Origin: Daedaleopsis sinensis | Taxonomy: Eukaryota > Basidiomycota > Agaricomycetes > Polyporales > Polyporaceae | Assembly: GCA_033807695.1 (NCBI GenBank) | Contig: CM066303.1 | Location: 2,976,001-3,040,000, forward strand | Direction: 5' to 3' | DNA length: 64,000 bases | Shown here: positions 23,836 through 34,664 of the stretch, piece after piece | Numbering within the stretch: the first letter of the stretch is position 1 | Layout of the letters: the number at the start of each line of letters is the position of its first letter | Translations under genes and position numbers: made by a program | The notes under the pieces: model-generated | Database searches by the model: none | What the model was told of the DNA's origin: nothing | The model's input: the letters and a program-made list of their open reading frames with translations, nothing else

Positions 23836-24947
23836 AGTTGGCCTTCGAATCAATGGAGTATTGCTCCATGAAGGGGAACTTCACAGCACGTCAGCGCTGT
23901 ATAGTAACAACGACACAAACGACCAACCGGATTACCCTTCCCGAACAACACCGGGAAGCCCAGCCGATCGAGGAGGAAATCGCCGACATACTCGACATAC
24001 TCGTGCATGAGCAGGGCGTTCATCCCCACAAGTGGCTGCGGGAGGGCCGCTGTCGTTGACATCAGTATCTTTCTTAGCTCGTACGATCCGAAATGACACT
24101 TACAATTAAAGAAAACCTTCTCCAGCATGGCAGCCTCCCTCATCATGCCGCTGACGACATCGGCATCGACCGGCGATGCGAGGTGGCGGTAGAGAAGGCA
24201 GGCAAAATCAGTGTGCTGTCCTTCGTCCCGTGCGATAAGCTCATTCGCAAACGTGAGACCGGGCATCAAGTTCCGGTTGCGGAGCCAAAACATGGCCGCG
24301 AAGGACGACGAGAAGAACACCCCCTCGACAATCGCGAACGCGATTACACGCTGCGCCAAGGGAATGTCGGTCGCCATGGTCCAACGAAGACACCAGTCTG
24401 CCTTCCCCTTCACTGCAGGCATTCCTTCGACTGCATTGAAGAGCTTCTCCTGCCCAGCTTTGTCTTCGATGAGCTCCTGGATGAACATGCTGTACACCTC
24501 AGCATGGACATTCTCCCTAAAAAGCGGTCAGGATATACTTGCATTTACTCAGCGAGGTACCACTTACATCATGATCTGGAAGCCATAGAAACACTGGACC
24601 TCCGGGATATCAACTTCCCGCATGAATCGGACGGCAAGGTTCTCTGCCACGATGCCGTCGGAGGCGGCGAAGAATGCGAGAATGACCGAAAGGAACTCGC
24701 GCTCACGCGGGAGCAGGTTCCGACGCCAATGCTCCGCGTCCTGATCTAAGACAATCTCGTCCGCCGTCCAGAACGAGGACTGCGAGGCCTTGTACGCGTC
24801 CCATAACTGGACCATTCCTCAGCAGCTGACAATCATCGCAGATACGTCTGGACTGACCACGGGATGCTGGATGGGGAACAGCACGTATCGGGTCCTACGG
24901 ACCGTCTGGACATCGGTAGAAGGTGAGTGTGCGCTGTCACTAGACAT
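23774..24947 (-). CDS. ribonucleoside-diphosphate reductase small subunit (R2)
   Basis: R2 houses the diiron-tyrosyl radical that drives R1. Exons: 24858-24947, 24568-24806, 24104-24516, 23928-24049 and 23774-23878, with introns of 49-54 bp. They sum to 969 nt, exactly 322 codons plus stop. Conserved features are [33 protein letters not shown] (iron-ligand Asp), [10 protein letters not shown] (Glu and His ligands and the radical tyrosine), [11 protein letters not shown] (Glu) and [10 protein letters not shown] (Glu and His). [16 protein letters not shown] sequence marks the C-terminal region. All six iron ligands and the tyrosine are present. Oddity: after YVSDY the protein ends in [10 protein letters not shown] and lacks the acidic Phe-containing heptapeptide (F-x3-D-x-F type) that docks R2 to R1. 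The last exon overlaps a tandem duplication. The gene is on the same strand as R1, 15 kb downstream in window coordinates. Confidence 0.92.
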
Positions 24948-25003
24948 GATGGTGTGAGCTGAAATGAGTATGATGAAAGATACCTGAGAGCACTGTGGTA
25001 ACC

Positions 25004-25009
25004 TTTATA
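25004..25009 (-). promoter_or_regulatory. TATA box of the R2 gene
   Basis: On the minus strand TATAAA lies about 57-62 bp upstream of the R2 ATG at 24947. Pyrimidine-rich sequence (TCATCATACTCATTTCAG) lies between it and the start, as is common at fungal core promoters. Confidence 0.5.
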
Positions 25010-25352
25010 CACTGAGTCCACCCGAGATGGATTAGCGCGTCATCATCGGCTGCCGTACGCCGCAGCCCAAAGAGCCTTCTTGCCCGACGGCAACGGCTCT
25101 GTCAGCACACATCCCGGCTTTCCATGGATGCTAGAAATGCAGACGCAGCTTACGAGATCGGTGCGAAACACCACTGCCTCCTTCAGAAACCCGTGACTGT
25201 GCTTACATGGCGACTGCTTTAACCTGTAGAGGCAATGAATGTGATGCGCACAGCCGTCCACTTTTTTCCTTCTTCGTATCTTATAAGGTATGTGCCCGGT
25301 GACCGCATAAACATCCAAGCCGTCATTCCATTTTACGCGCTCCTCACACATC

Positions 25353-28300
25353 ATGCCGATAACACAGCGTGAAACCATCGTGCGATTCGCACATGATGTG
25401 GCTTTGCTCACAGAACAGTCAGTCGGTGAAGATAGCCATCCAGGTGAGAAACCCCGGAACATGTATGGTTCATTCACTAACGTATCTGACAGACCATGTG
25501 TCGACTGTTCACGCTACCTTCATCGAGTGCATGGACGACATCAGCGAAGAACCGGAAGGTACTGTGTTATTCTTACAGTTTGCGAATTCGTATGCTAATG
25601 CACGTCTGTTAGATGTCTGGAAGACACTCTCGGAAGTTCGCTACGATACCGACCATCCTGCATGTGGTAAGTCCTGTTCGTTCTGACAAATAGGGAGTTG
25701 TCTAACCTAACAGGATTTATCAAGGTCGTGTTGGTCCCCCTTGTGAAGGGCGAACAACGTTGCAGCTGTGCGATGACGAAGAGCTCGAGCTTGACTTCAC
25801 GCACCGCTTTGCCAACCTAATCACCCTATCCAACCCGGAACCGCTATGCCGAGTGCAACTCGATAGCGGTGATGTCCTTGTCAACTGCTCGCTGACGCGA
25901 ATCTTCTCATTATACAGCATGTGGGCTGCGGGTGATCTTCGAGAGATTGCGTACGCCCACGAAATAGCGGTCACAGCGCGTGATGGCTGGATCACTCTCA
26001 GGAAGAAGCTACAACATCACGTCTGTGGCAGGACGTGCGGTACAGTATTGTTTCGGTTTCGAGTGCTATGTGTGGTACGTCCTGTGCAGCAGGTGGCTCG
26101 GAAGCGGGAGATCTGGTCGAGCGGGGAAGATGGCTTCGAGCGCAGCTTTATGCAAGTCGCTGACGAGGCTCTGAAAAGGGAGATCATCGAGGAGTGGGAG
26201 AAGAAGATGAAGACAGCAAACTTCCGGCCTAAGGTGTGTGCGGTGTGTGCGCGCCGCACACCAGAGGAGAGTTGTCGGGATGTTCATCCTTCTCAATTTG
26301 ATCTGACGTTACTTTAGAATAGATCTTTGCCCGACCATGTCATCCCGCAAAGCTACAACACGGACCTTTACAAACTCGCCATACTTGATCCCCTTGGGAT
26401 GCATGACACTGGCACCATCGCGCCCCTCATCTTATGTCGGGTGTGCGAGCGAGAGCTTGTGGAGAAGAAGCGGATGCCGAAGCTTTGTCTCGCGAATTGG
26501 CTATATTATGGCCGTGAACGTCTGCCAGGCGACGTGAAGGTTGCTTTCGACAAGAGTACCCAGTTCGAGAAGCTGTTGGTCGCTCGCGCGAGAGCAAGTC
26601 GAATCTCTTACCGGTTTAGTCAGCTGCCTAGACCTGATCGACCGACAGGCCATCAAAACGGCTACGACGATCCTCAGACTGAGCAGCGGTTTTTGAAGGG
26701 TAACGTACTCATCATGCCCCAAGATTCAACCCATCTCAACACCGTTCTTCCCCCTCCTCCTTCTGTAGTCCGTGACACCGCGTGCGCCGTCTTCGTTGGG
26801 CGCACCCCTCCCACGAAGGCAACTATACGGAAATTGAGTCCCGTGCTTGTGCGTCCTTCGATTGTGAGTACGATTGTGCAGTTTCTTGTCGGCTTCAATG
26901 CATTCTACATGGCCGACACCGAATTCCACGGCTACAGTGCCAGAAACGCCGACGCTTTGTTAGCGGATGACGACAGGGCACGAGGGGAGGGTGTGCCCTG
27001 TGCTATTGACATTGGTTTCATAGAAGAACAGAGCGCGCCCGACGAGTCGGCGAATGACTACACCCCGAGAAATCAGGTAATCGAGGAGCCGCATAGAGAT
27101 GCTGAAATACTGATGGAAAGTGTAGGATACACTTGTGGAGATGACTCACCTGTGTCATACCGGGATATGAAGATGAAGGCTCTATATCACTGTCTACATG
27201 GTGGACGATTCATCAGGACCCAAGCGGGAGAAAGATTCGTACCAGATTTCGAGAACAATCGACTACTGACTTGGCTTTTTCCCCACCTCGATCCTTGGGG
27301 TATAGGCGGATTTCACCATCCTGATCGACAGGTCAAGGTGACATTGGAGGAACAACTCCGGTACCTCCTCGAGATCCATGACAGTCCGTTTGAACGTGAC
27401 GCCGACTTCGCGTTCGTGTACTACAACATTCTGCAGAAGAAGAAGATATGCGACTCTGTCAAGTTCAGAGTGAAGGTTACGCAGCAAGAAGAAATCGTCC
27501 GTCGACTCATGGCAGTTGACAAACAAGTTCTTGAAAGACTCATTGTACGTTTCACTGTGAATCCCTCATATGAGGTGCAGACCCAAGGCGAAAGGGACTT
27601 GTTGAATCTAGTCAACAGAGTCAGCACGGTGTTGAGAGATCTGCCCGGAACGACTGGATACCGCCTCGGACTGCGGAACGAGATCCGTTCTTTGGTACAT
27701 TTCCACGGAACCCCGGCGTTCTTTGTTACCTTGAATCCTTCCGATATACACCATCCACTGGTTCGCCTCTTGACAGGCGACGATATTGATCTCCAGCGTG
27801 TTGAGTCCGGCATCCGGCTCACCGAGTGGCAGCGAAAGCTTATGGTTGCCCGCAATCCAGGTTCGTGTGCACGGTTCTTCCATATAATGATAACTTCGTT
27901 CATTGACATGATTCTCCGCCACGGACGAGCGGAGCCTGGATTGTTCGGTCATAGCGTTGCATACTACGGGACAGTAGAGTGCCAAGTGCGGGGGACGCTA
28001 CATTGCCACATGCTAATCTGGATCAGAGGGCACCCATCTCCACAGCAGATGCGGGACATGATGGTCGACTCAGACAAGTACCGGGAGGACATGTGTCAGT
28101 GGTTGGAAGATGTCATTAAATGTGAATTTCTAGGCACTGCTGAAGTTGTATCACACCCCGATGCAGAGTCAATGCGTCGACCTCGACATCCCGAGGACGA
28201 CGATAACTGGCACACAGGTACTGTTACCGGTCCACTAACAAATGCATTTCCCCCAAGCGTCTTCCGAGCAAGATATCAACAATACGTCAATGAACTTGTC

Positions 28301-31300
28301 GAACATTACAACTGGCATGAGCACACCGAGACATGCTGGAAGTATTCGCACAGATGCGAATTGCCGGATGCGGATGGATGGTAGAACTCGTGCCATGACG
28401 ACCATCGACGACGAGACCGGATCCATACTACTTCGGAGACTACATGGTATGATTGCCAACTACAATGACCTCGTCGTATTTCTGATGAAATGTAACATGG
28501 ACATTAAGCACGTTGGTTCAGGGGAGGGCGCAAAGGCCCTCATATACTACGTCACAGACTATATCACAAAGTCCGCCATTCCTGCACACCTTGGATTGGC
28601 GGCTCTGCTATATGCCATCAAACGGACAAACACGAAGTACGAAAGTGTACAGGACTGGACTTCAAGGCATGACACAGGGGCACTGACTATTGCAGTCAAT
28701 AGCATGCTATGTCGAGTAGAGCTTTCACACCAGCAGGTAATGAGCTACCTCATCGGTGGTGGAGATCATTACACCAGCCACAGGTACCGTATTCTACACT
28801 TCGGATCCTTTGAGCGTCAGGTCGTTAGATATTTCGCTGACCGTCCTTTACCTCACGCCCCAGTAGGTTTGCCTGACCTGTTGACAACTGCAGATGTCGA
28901 GGTATTGGCTGCAAGCACTGACATCATCATGCAAGACTCGCAAAGCCATGTGCTGTCCTCGCAGCTGATGGAACACGAAGTGACTGAAGCCGATCGACAG
29001 TCCTCGGCCATAGAACGAACCACCATACTCGACATCACTGGTGGACAATCTTCTCGACAACCTGCAGTTCCCGATCATCCAGCTCCCCCGGTGGGATTGG
29101 AAGGTGACACCGCAGCTGCGGATGACTCGGAGTCGGAGTCGATCACGTTGAGTTTGGGCGATGGCTCCATATCAGCGGTCACCCAACAACAGGACTATAT
29201 CTGTCGACCTAGCATCGAACCATTCAACAGCATGGGCTTGTACGAATTCACAGGCCTCACGGAGAAAATCTCGCACAGCAGCGAAACCCTGAGACATCAA
29301 CGTCGTCAGCAGTCACAGGAGCAGCGTACATCCACACGTCGCCTAGGAGGCCGTCCAGAACAGTTACGAGGATTCTTCATGCACGACCACCCCCAACACG
29401 AGACACACCTGATCCGCAAACGAGTTGTGTGGGTGATTCCGGTGCTGCTTGGCGACCGCATACCTCGCAGTGACAGAGGCGACAACGAGCGGGACGATTG
29501 GGCAAGAACGATGCTCATCCTATTCCGTCCATGGCGTGTTCCGTCCGATCTGAAAACGCCCAGTGAGTCGTGGAATGATGCGTATACACGCCAACAGCAT
29601 CTTATATCTGCCGAACATCACAGCATAATTCGCAACATGAATGTCCTCAGCGAGTGCAAGGATGCTCGTGACAAGGACATGACAACACGTAGGACCTCGA
29701 GGAATCCTGTGCCAGAGTCCACAACACTGGACGGACAGCCAAGAACAGATATCGTCGCAGCCGCGTTCATGGATGATCCCGACGATCCGAACCTGCCACA
29801 CTTCGACCAGCAACTCCCGGACGAACCCGATGAAGGTGATGGAGACGATACCGAGGAGAGCATGCTCCAGCGCATAGATAGGTCTATTACTCTACCGGTC
29901 AGAGTCGCACTTGACAGGGTGTTCAGTTCACCGCAGAGCGAGCCGCTGTCCGCTGAACCTCCCTACTTTGGGATGGCCTCAGTCGTTACAGACGGAGACC
30001 GGCACACAGTTGAAGACGAGCATGCAATAATGAGCAAGTTGAAGAAGAAACGTCGCCCGGCTATCCAGGAAACATCCACAGCTCCACCACGGAAACGTAG
30101 ACGGTCGGAAGGTGAGCTGTTGCCTTTCACGGACATTACTCGCTTGGACCCCATTGGCAGCACCCACGGCCCTGGGCCTACCTCACAAGCGGATGAAACC
30201 CGCACCGACGTGGACATTATAAGAGAAGTCGCAAGCGAGTTCGGATTGCACACCAACGTGGAGCAGAAGCGTGCATTTGAAACAATTGCTCGACATGTCT
30301 GTTTCGGCAGGGAACAGCTCTTGATGTACGTAGGTGGGGTAGGGGGTACAGGTAAGTCTCATGTCGTCAACGTGGTTCTACATTTATTCGACTTGCTAGG
30401 GCGTCGCCGAGAGATTCTAGTCTCCGCCCCGACCGGCGCGGCAGCGCTGCTCATAGGTGGCTACACTATTCACTCACTGGTTCTTCTTCCCGGAGCGCTT
30501 CCAAAGGACATTAAACAGATGATAGACTTGTGGGAGCACATCGATTACCTTATCGTTGATGAAGTCTCCATGCTCGGTGCGTCAACTATGTGCGAGGTGT
30601 GCACTCGAATTCAGCGAGCGAAGGGCATGAATGGAACAGCGGCTGACCGACCGTTTGGTGGTGTGAATGTGATATTCATGGGTGACTTCGGACAATTGCG
30701 TCCCGTGAAGGCCAAGTCGCTTTTTAACCATAACTTGATAGCGAACCCGAGCTTACAGTCGGCCCTTCACCACAGCGGGGAAGGAGTGAGCAACCTCAAG
30801 GGCGTGTATGTATGGCGACTCGTCACGACCGTCGTTATCCTAAAGAAGAACCAGAGGCAGCAAGATGATCCCAAGTACGCAGATCTCCTAGCACGTGTTC
30901 GAGTCGGCGCAAGCCGTGTTGCATATATCAACGGGGAGGCTGACGACCACGCTGCCCTCCACGAACGGCTTCTGACTCGTACAATGCTCTCAGACTCACA
31001 CATACGTGCGACCTTCGAGAATTCACCTGTGATCGTAGGTGTGAAAACGATCCGCGATCCAATTAATGAGCTGCTTCTGACCAGACACGCCGCTCATATT
31101 GGCGCAGAGCCTGCTGATTATTACGCCATGGACTATATCAAAGGAACAAGAGTGGAAGGCCCTCTCCGCAAGAAGCTTCGAAAACTGGGGACTGACTGTA
31201 CCGACGACACCCCTGGGAAGCTACGACTATTTCCAGGTATGAGAGTCATGGTACAAGAAAATCTAGCATTCGCTAACCAGGTAGTCAACGGTGCTATAGG

Positions 31301-31790
31301 AGTTGTCAAGGACATCAGGTACGAGCTCGAAGGAGAGGAGCGCATACCCCTCGTCGTCTATGTCCACATACCTGGTTCAGGAAGGATCTCCGATGCTGCG
31401 GAACAAGACGTCATTCCGATATTTCTGGTGACGACAAAAATTGAATGGGTCGTCAAGAAGGCTACGGCTCATGCCCCCAAGGAAGTTATCAAGTTCTCTC
31501 GCGTACAACTTCCTATCATTGCTGCGTATAGCTTCACAGACTACAAATCACAGGGTCGCTCGCTCACCACTGCCATAGTAGATCTAGCGAGCGCAAAGTC
31601 ACTGCAAGGTATATATGTAATGCTTTCACGGGTACGAAGCTTCGCAGGACTGGCCATCTTACGACCATTCAACCGTCCCAAGTTATACACCGATCTCCAA
31701 GGTGAGATTCGGGTAGAGCTCAACAGGTTGTCTAACTTAGACAGGGAACATAAGAATTGCTATGACTCGGATCCCGACCGTATCCTCTAG
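25353..31790 (+). pseudogene. Helitron Rep-helicase, nearly full length with two lesions
   Basis: Helitrons move by rolling-circle replication using a fused HUH endonuclease and Pif1-type helicase. N-terminal exons are 25353-25425, 25493-25558 and 25613-25666, then the main exon from 25725; phases close and introns are 54-67 bp. Domains in order: a SAP-like helix pair (LREIAYAHEI), a CAVC ... LCRVC zinc region, LCLANWLYYG, Helitron_like_N (PAFFVTLNPSDIHHPLV), HUH motif GTLHCHMLIWI, and the two-tyrosine Rep motif YYVTDYITKS. The helicase follows: Walker A GGVGGTGKSH, YLIVDEVSM, GDFGQLRPV and the C-terminal SQGRSLTTAIVDL-type motif VI region. Lesion 1: an in-frame TAG at 26315-26317, where the family usually has Arg in an LLRN-x2-LP context. 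Lesion 2: a frame change between about 28345 and 28384, just after TCWKYSH. Otherwise the ~2,000-codon frame is open, so inactivation looks recent, or the lesions are assembly errors. I did not find the 5' TC or 3' hairpin-CTRR termini. Confidence 0.9.
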
Positions 31791-32450
31791 GATCCACGCG
31801 TCCTGCTTCTCTTAATCAGCCCAGCTACGCGTACTCCCGCGAGTCGCTGAGTGATCTTCAACCGCATTTACCCCCGCACGACAGTCTCCGCCATTCTGCA
31901 ACAACCTTCTAGTCTCGGCACAGCTCATCCGAGAAACACGGACAGCATCACGGTACAAATATACCGGGTTCCGAAGAGACCGCACCAATCCTCTTCGCGG
32001 CATAGTACAGCGAATACTGCGGAGATTTCTAATGTCCTGAGTCACCATGATCGGACATGCATCGGGTCGACGCAGGGCTGTGGAGAACCACTCATCCGAA
32101 GTCTGATTACCCTGTTACAATATGCCCGAGGTCTATCGCACTACGGTGAGAATGGAAACGGAGCGTGGCGCGACTACTGCACTTAAATGTGCTCATGTAC
32201 AGGGTACGGTCTTGCGAGAGCTCTTCGGAATTCTCCTCATGCAGATATATTTCTGAACCGAATCGTCCTCTAAGGATGTCCACGGTGCAGCGACAGGTAC
32301 GTCGTATCGAGCCGCCGTGCATTCATCGCGCTCACCTACCTACCTCCCAGGGACCCCAACACAGGAGCAGTTGCGCAATGTCTCAGATAGTCACACCATG
32401 GGCCCATCCCGGTCCGGTATATACCGGTAAGTTGTTTCTACTCTCGATTC
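31791..32450. other. Helitron 3' flank and upstream region of F-box/NTase copy 3
   Basis: No gene identified. A likely upstream exon of copy 3 may lie near 32378-32424 (ending in ACCG before GTAAGT), but its phase does not match the next exon by my reading. The Helitron right end should lie here; no confident hairpin plus CTRR was seen. Confidence 0.35.
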
Positions 32451-32483
32451 TTGAAGATAGCTGATGTCCGATCGCGTCTATGC

Positions 32484-33554
32484 AGACTTCACCCAGAACT
32501 GCATGGTTTAATCGCCGACACCACCGACATCGAGACTCTTGTGAACTGGCGCTCGGTGTGCCGTGCGACGTACACGAACGCGTGCGCATCCATGCGGCGG
32601 TACCTGAGACGTGCACTGTTACATTGGTTCCCATTCCCTGCTTGCTTCCTCGAGCTCCTTACATCCCACCGCGCCGTCATATCAGGAATCCTGGCACTTC
32701 GGTTTCTTCTCAGGGAGGACCAGCTCCGAAGCGATGTTCTAGAGATACACGCGCCAACCGATACATACAACTCCCTCGTCGATCGCATACGCTGCTGTCC
32801 CACCAACGGGCCAACAATAGCCTCGGTTCGATCTGTGACGACGGAACGCGGTTACTCACTGGATCGGGAGCTATCGGCGATCACCACCATCTCCCTCGCA
32901 GGCAGGAGGTCAATTGTCGTGTACCGGTCGATCACCATCACCTCCCTCTCTGGTGTAGTCCGTTCCCCATCTACCGCTCTGATGAATTTCTTGACCGAGC
33001 ACTCCTTCGGTTGCGGGTACCCAACACTCACCCTCCACCACCGTTCCATCTTCTGCGACCTTCAAATGATGCATATGTCCGCGCTGGACTTCCATATCAT
33101 GGACATCCTGCTCCTACACGGCTTCCACTTCGCAGTCAGCCCCACCGCATGGCCAGACCGTAGGACGTCCACGCGGAACCCATCATACGACCACACCCAC
33201 CAGTGCCTGAGGGCCCAGTACATCTGTCCAATGCAAGGGCGATTCTTCGGGGACAAAGCTTCGATAGTCGCTCTTGTGGATCCGTTAGACCCCTCGTTGC
33301 GCAATGTACGGAGACAAGGCGCACCGCCTTTCGGAGCAATGATTGCATGGAGACTCCGAACTACCTTTGATTGCGAAGATCGTTGCGACACCGTAGACCC
33401 CGTCTTGCATGATTCTCTGACTACCCATCCTGTGATGATATTCCCTTCTCCATTCAGTGGCCCATGCCGTCGGTTGCTTCCCTCTACTTATGGTCCGAGC
33501 TTCCTACCGTCCACTTACATGCCTACCGGACGTGCACGATCCGCCACAGTGTAG
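32484..33554 (+). CDS. F-box-like/NTase-like family protein (copy 3)
   Basis: The main exon begins after a CTATGCAG acceptor. RLHPELHGLIADTTDIETL and then WRSVCRATY is the F-box-like segment. HRAVISGILALRFLL and SDVLEIHAP fill the G-x ... D-x-D position; the aspartates are displaced or replaced. SFGCGYPTLTLHHRS follows, and the tail has CPMQGRFFGDKAS with VALVDPLDPS. The middle block SFGCGYP is also present in copy 4 (AFGCAYP) and, more weakly, in copy 2 (SYGSGYP). The frame is intact for about 360 codons. The first exon is unresolved, and no in-frame ATG lies near the start of this exon. Most likely a non-catalytic member. Confidence 0.6.
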   Translation, partial: RLHPELHGLIADTTDIETLVNWRSVCRATYTNACASMRRYLRRALLHWFPFPACFLELLTSHRAVISGILALRFLLREDQLRSDVLEIHAPTDTYNSLVDRIRCCPTNGPTIASVRSVTTERGYSLDRELSAITTISLAGRRSIVVYRSITITSLSGVVRSPSTALMNFLTEHSFGCGYPTLTLHHRSIFCDLQMMHMSALDFHIMDILLLHGFHFAVSPTAWPDRRTSTRNPSYDHTHQCLRAQYICPMQGRFFGDKASIVALVDPLDPSLRNVRRQGAPPFGAMIAWRLRTTFDCEDRCDTVDPVLHDSLTTHPVMIFPSPFSGPCRRLLPSTYGPSFLPSTYMPTGRARSATV

Positions 33555-33967
33555 CTGCTGTATCCTGTTTTTACTATACGTCTTGCGTCAGTTTTACCGG
33601 CCCATATATATTCACTATACGATCGCTGCTGCAACCGTATTCAGCCATGGGCCGATGAAGGATAACTCTGACTGTTAGTACAAGAAGTAGCATCGAGACC
33701 GGCCCGGGATCGGAAAGGACACACTATGTAGTCAGACTCAAAGGCTGTCGTGAAATTTCCAGCGGAGACTGAAGTTCTTGGGATGAGCTGACACGTGGTT
33801 GCTGTGCCTTAACTTCGACAGCGTCAAACGTGAGACCTCCAAACCTCTACGACGAAACCGGCGACCGCACACGGAGCACTTGCGGGTCTGACAACAGCTA
33901 GTACGCAGAGAACACTAATGCAGTATATTAGTGAAACCAGTAGCGGGCTGCCGGTCGCATAACACTA

Positions 33968-34378
33968 TTGGCACGAATGCTACTAGATAAGCTGTCCATG
34001 TACGTCCATCAGGCGCACCTGCTGCAGCTGAATTTACCCTCCTCCTCCTCAGGCACTACACCACTTTCACGCTGCAGTGTGGCGTTGCATGAGATATGCA
34101 ACTATCTCGGATTGGAAGCTGTACATCAAAACCTAATCTCCAGACAAGACCACGCCAACCATGTGCTCAACGGAAAGCATGCGGACCGGTTTTGCACACA
34201 CACCGATCCTTGCTACGACCACGCCCACAGCACATACACTATGCCCACTCCTGCACGTCCAGGTACAGACTGCCCTAGCAGATGCACATTTTCGATAGGT
34301 CCTACTAATCACGATTCCGTTACAGTCCTACTGGCTCATCACAGCTACAGTGCCGCATCGATCCCGCTACAACTCTGA
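33968..34378 (+). CDS. hypothetical short open frame
   Basis: A 136-codon frame with scattered Cys and His (for example CTHTDPCYDHAH) but no recognised family. It lies between two convergent-to-divergent F-box/NTase-like genes. It could be an exon of an unrecognised gene or chance. Confidence 0.15.
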   Translation: MARMLLDKLSMYVHQAHLLQLNLPSSSSGTTPLSRCSVALHEICNYLGLEAVHQNLISRQDHANHVLNGKHADRFCTHTDPCYDHAHSTYTMPTPARPGTDCPSRCTFSIGPTNHDSVTVLLAHHSYSAASIPLQL

Positions 34379-34410
34379 GTCGTGAATAACGATAACGACG
34401 ATCTACAAGA

Positions 34411-34510
34411 ACGTATGTGATTCGCACTACCTTCGCGGGTAATGCTCTACCGATCAGTATGTGATTCGAACTACCTTCCTTGGCAATGATTCCTGAGCAA
34501 TGATCTACTA
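34411..34510. repeat. short imperfect direct repeat
   Basis: GTATGTGATTCGNACTACCTTC occurs at about 34413 and again at about 34459, each followed by a related GGNAATG segment. Two to three imperfect copies of a ~45-bp unit; no gene. Confidence 0.55.
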
Positions 34511-34664
34511 ATCAGACGGTACCCCGACAGTAGCAACGCGCCGATATTGACCGTCATCTAGCCGAAACGTCGAATGTCAAGGGTGGTTTCCCAACGAAGA
34601 TGTACCCACATCCACATCCACAACCAGAACACCTTCGACCAGCCCATGACGATGTTTTTCAGTG

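Noticed and set aside
23968..24059. Alternative R2 splice using GTAATC at the GKG codons
   Set aside because: It would remove the conserved Asn-Pro before FPFMEQ; the GTTGGT donor keeps NP and the total length in frame.
24093..24749. 218-codon plus-strand open frame
   Set aside because: It is antisense to the well-supported R2 exons and crosses an R2 intron; no motif.
5423..24947. Endogenous giant-virus fragment (linked R1, R2 and a kinase)
   Set aside because: No capsid, packaging ATPase, polymerase or D5-type gene is present, and all three genes are full of short fungal introns with neighbours of fungal type.
26222..26317. An intron (GTGTGT...TTTAG) that would remove the in-frame stop in the Helitron
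   Set aside because: It has a good branch-like CTGAC, but it would delete the conserved CAVC zinc pair; a nonsense codon fits the family consensus better. Not fully excluded.
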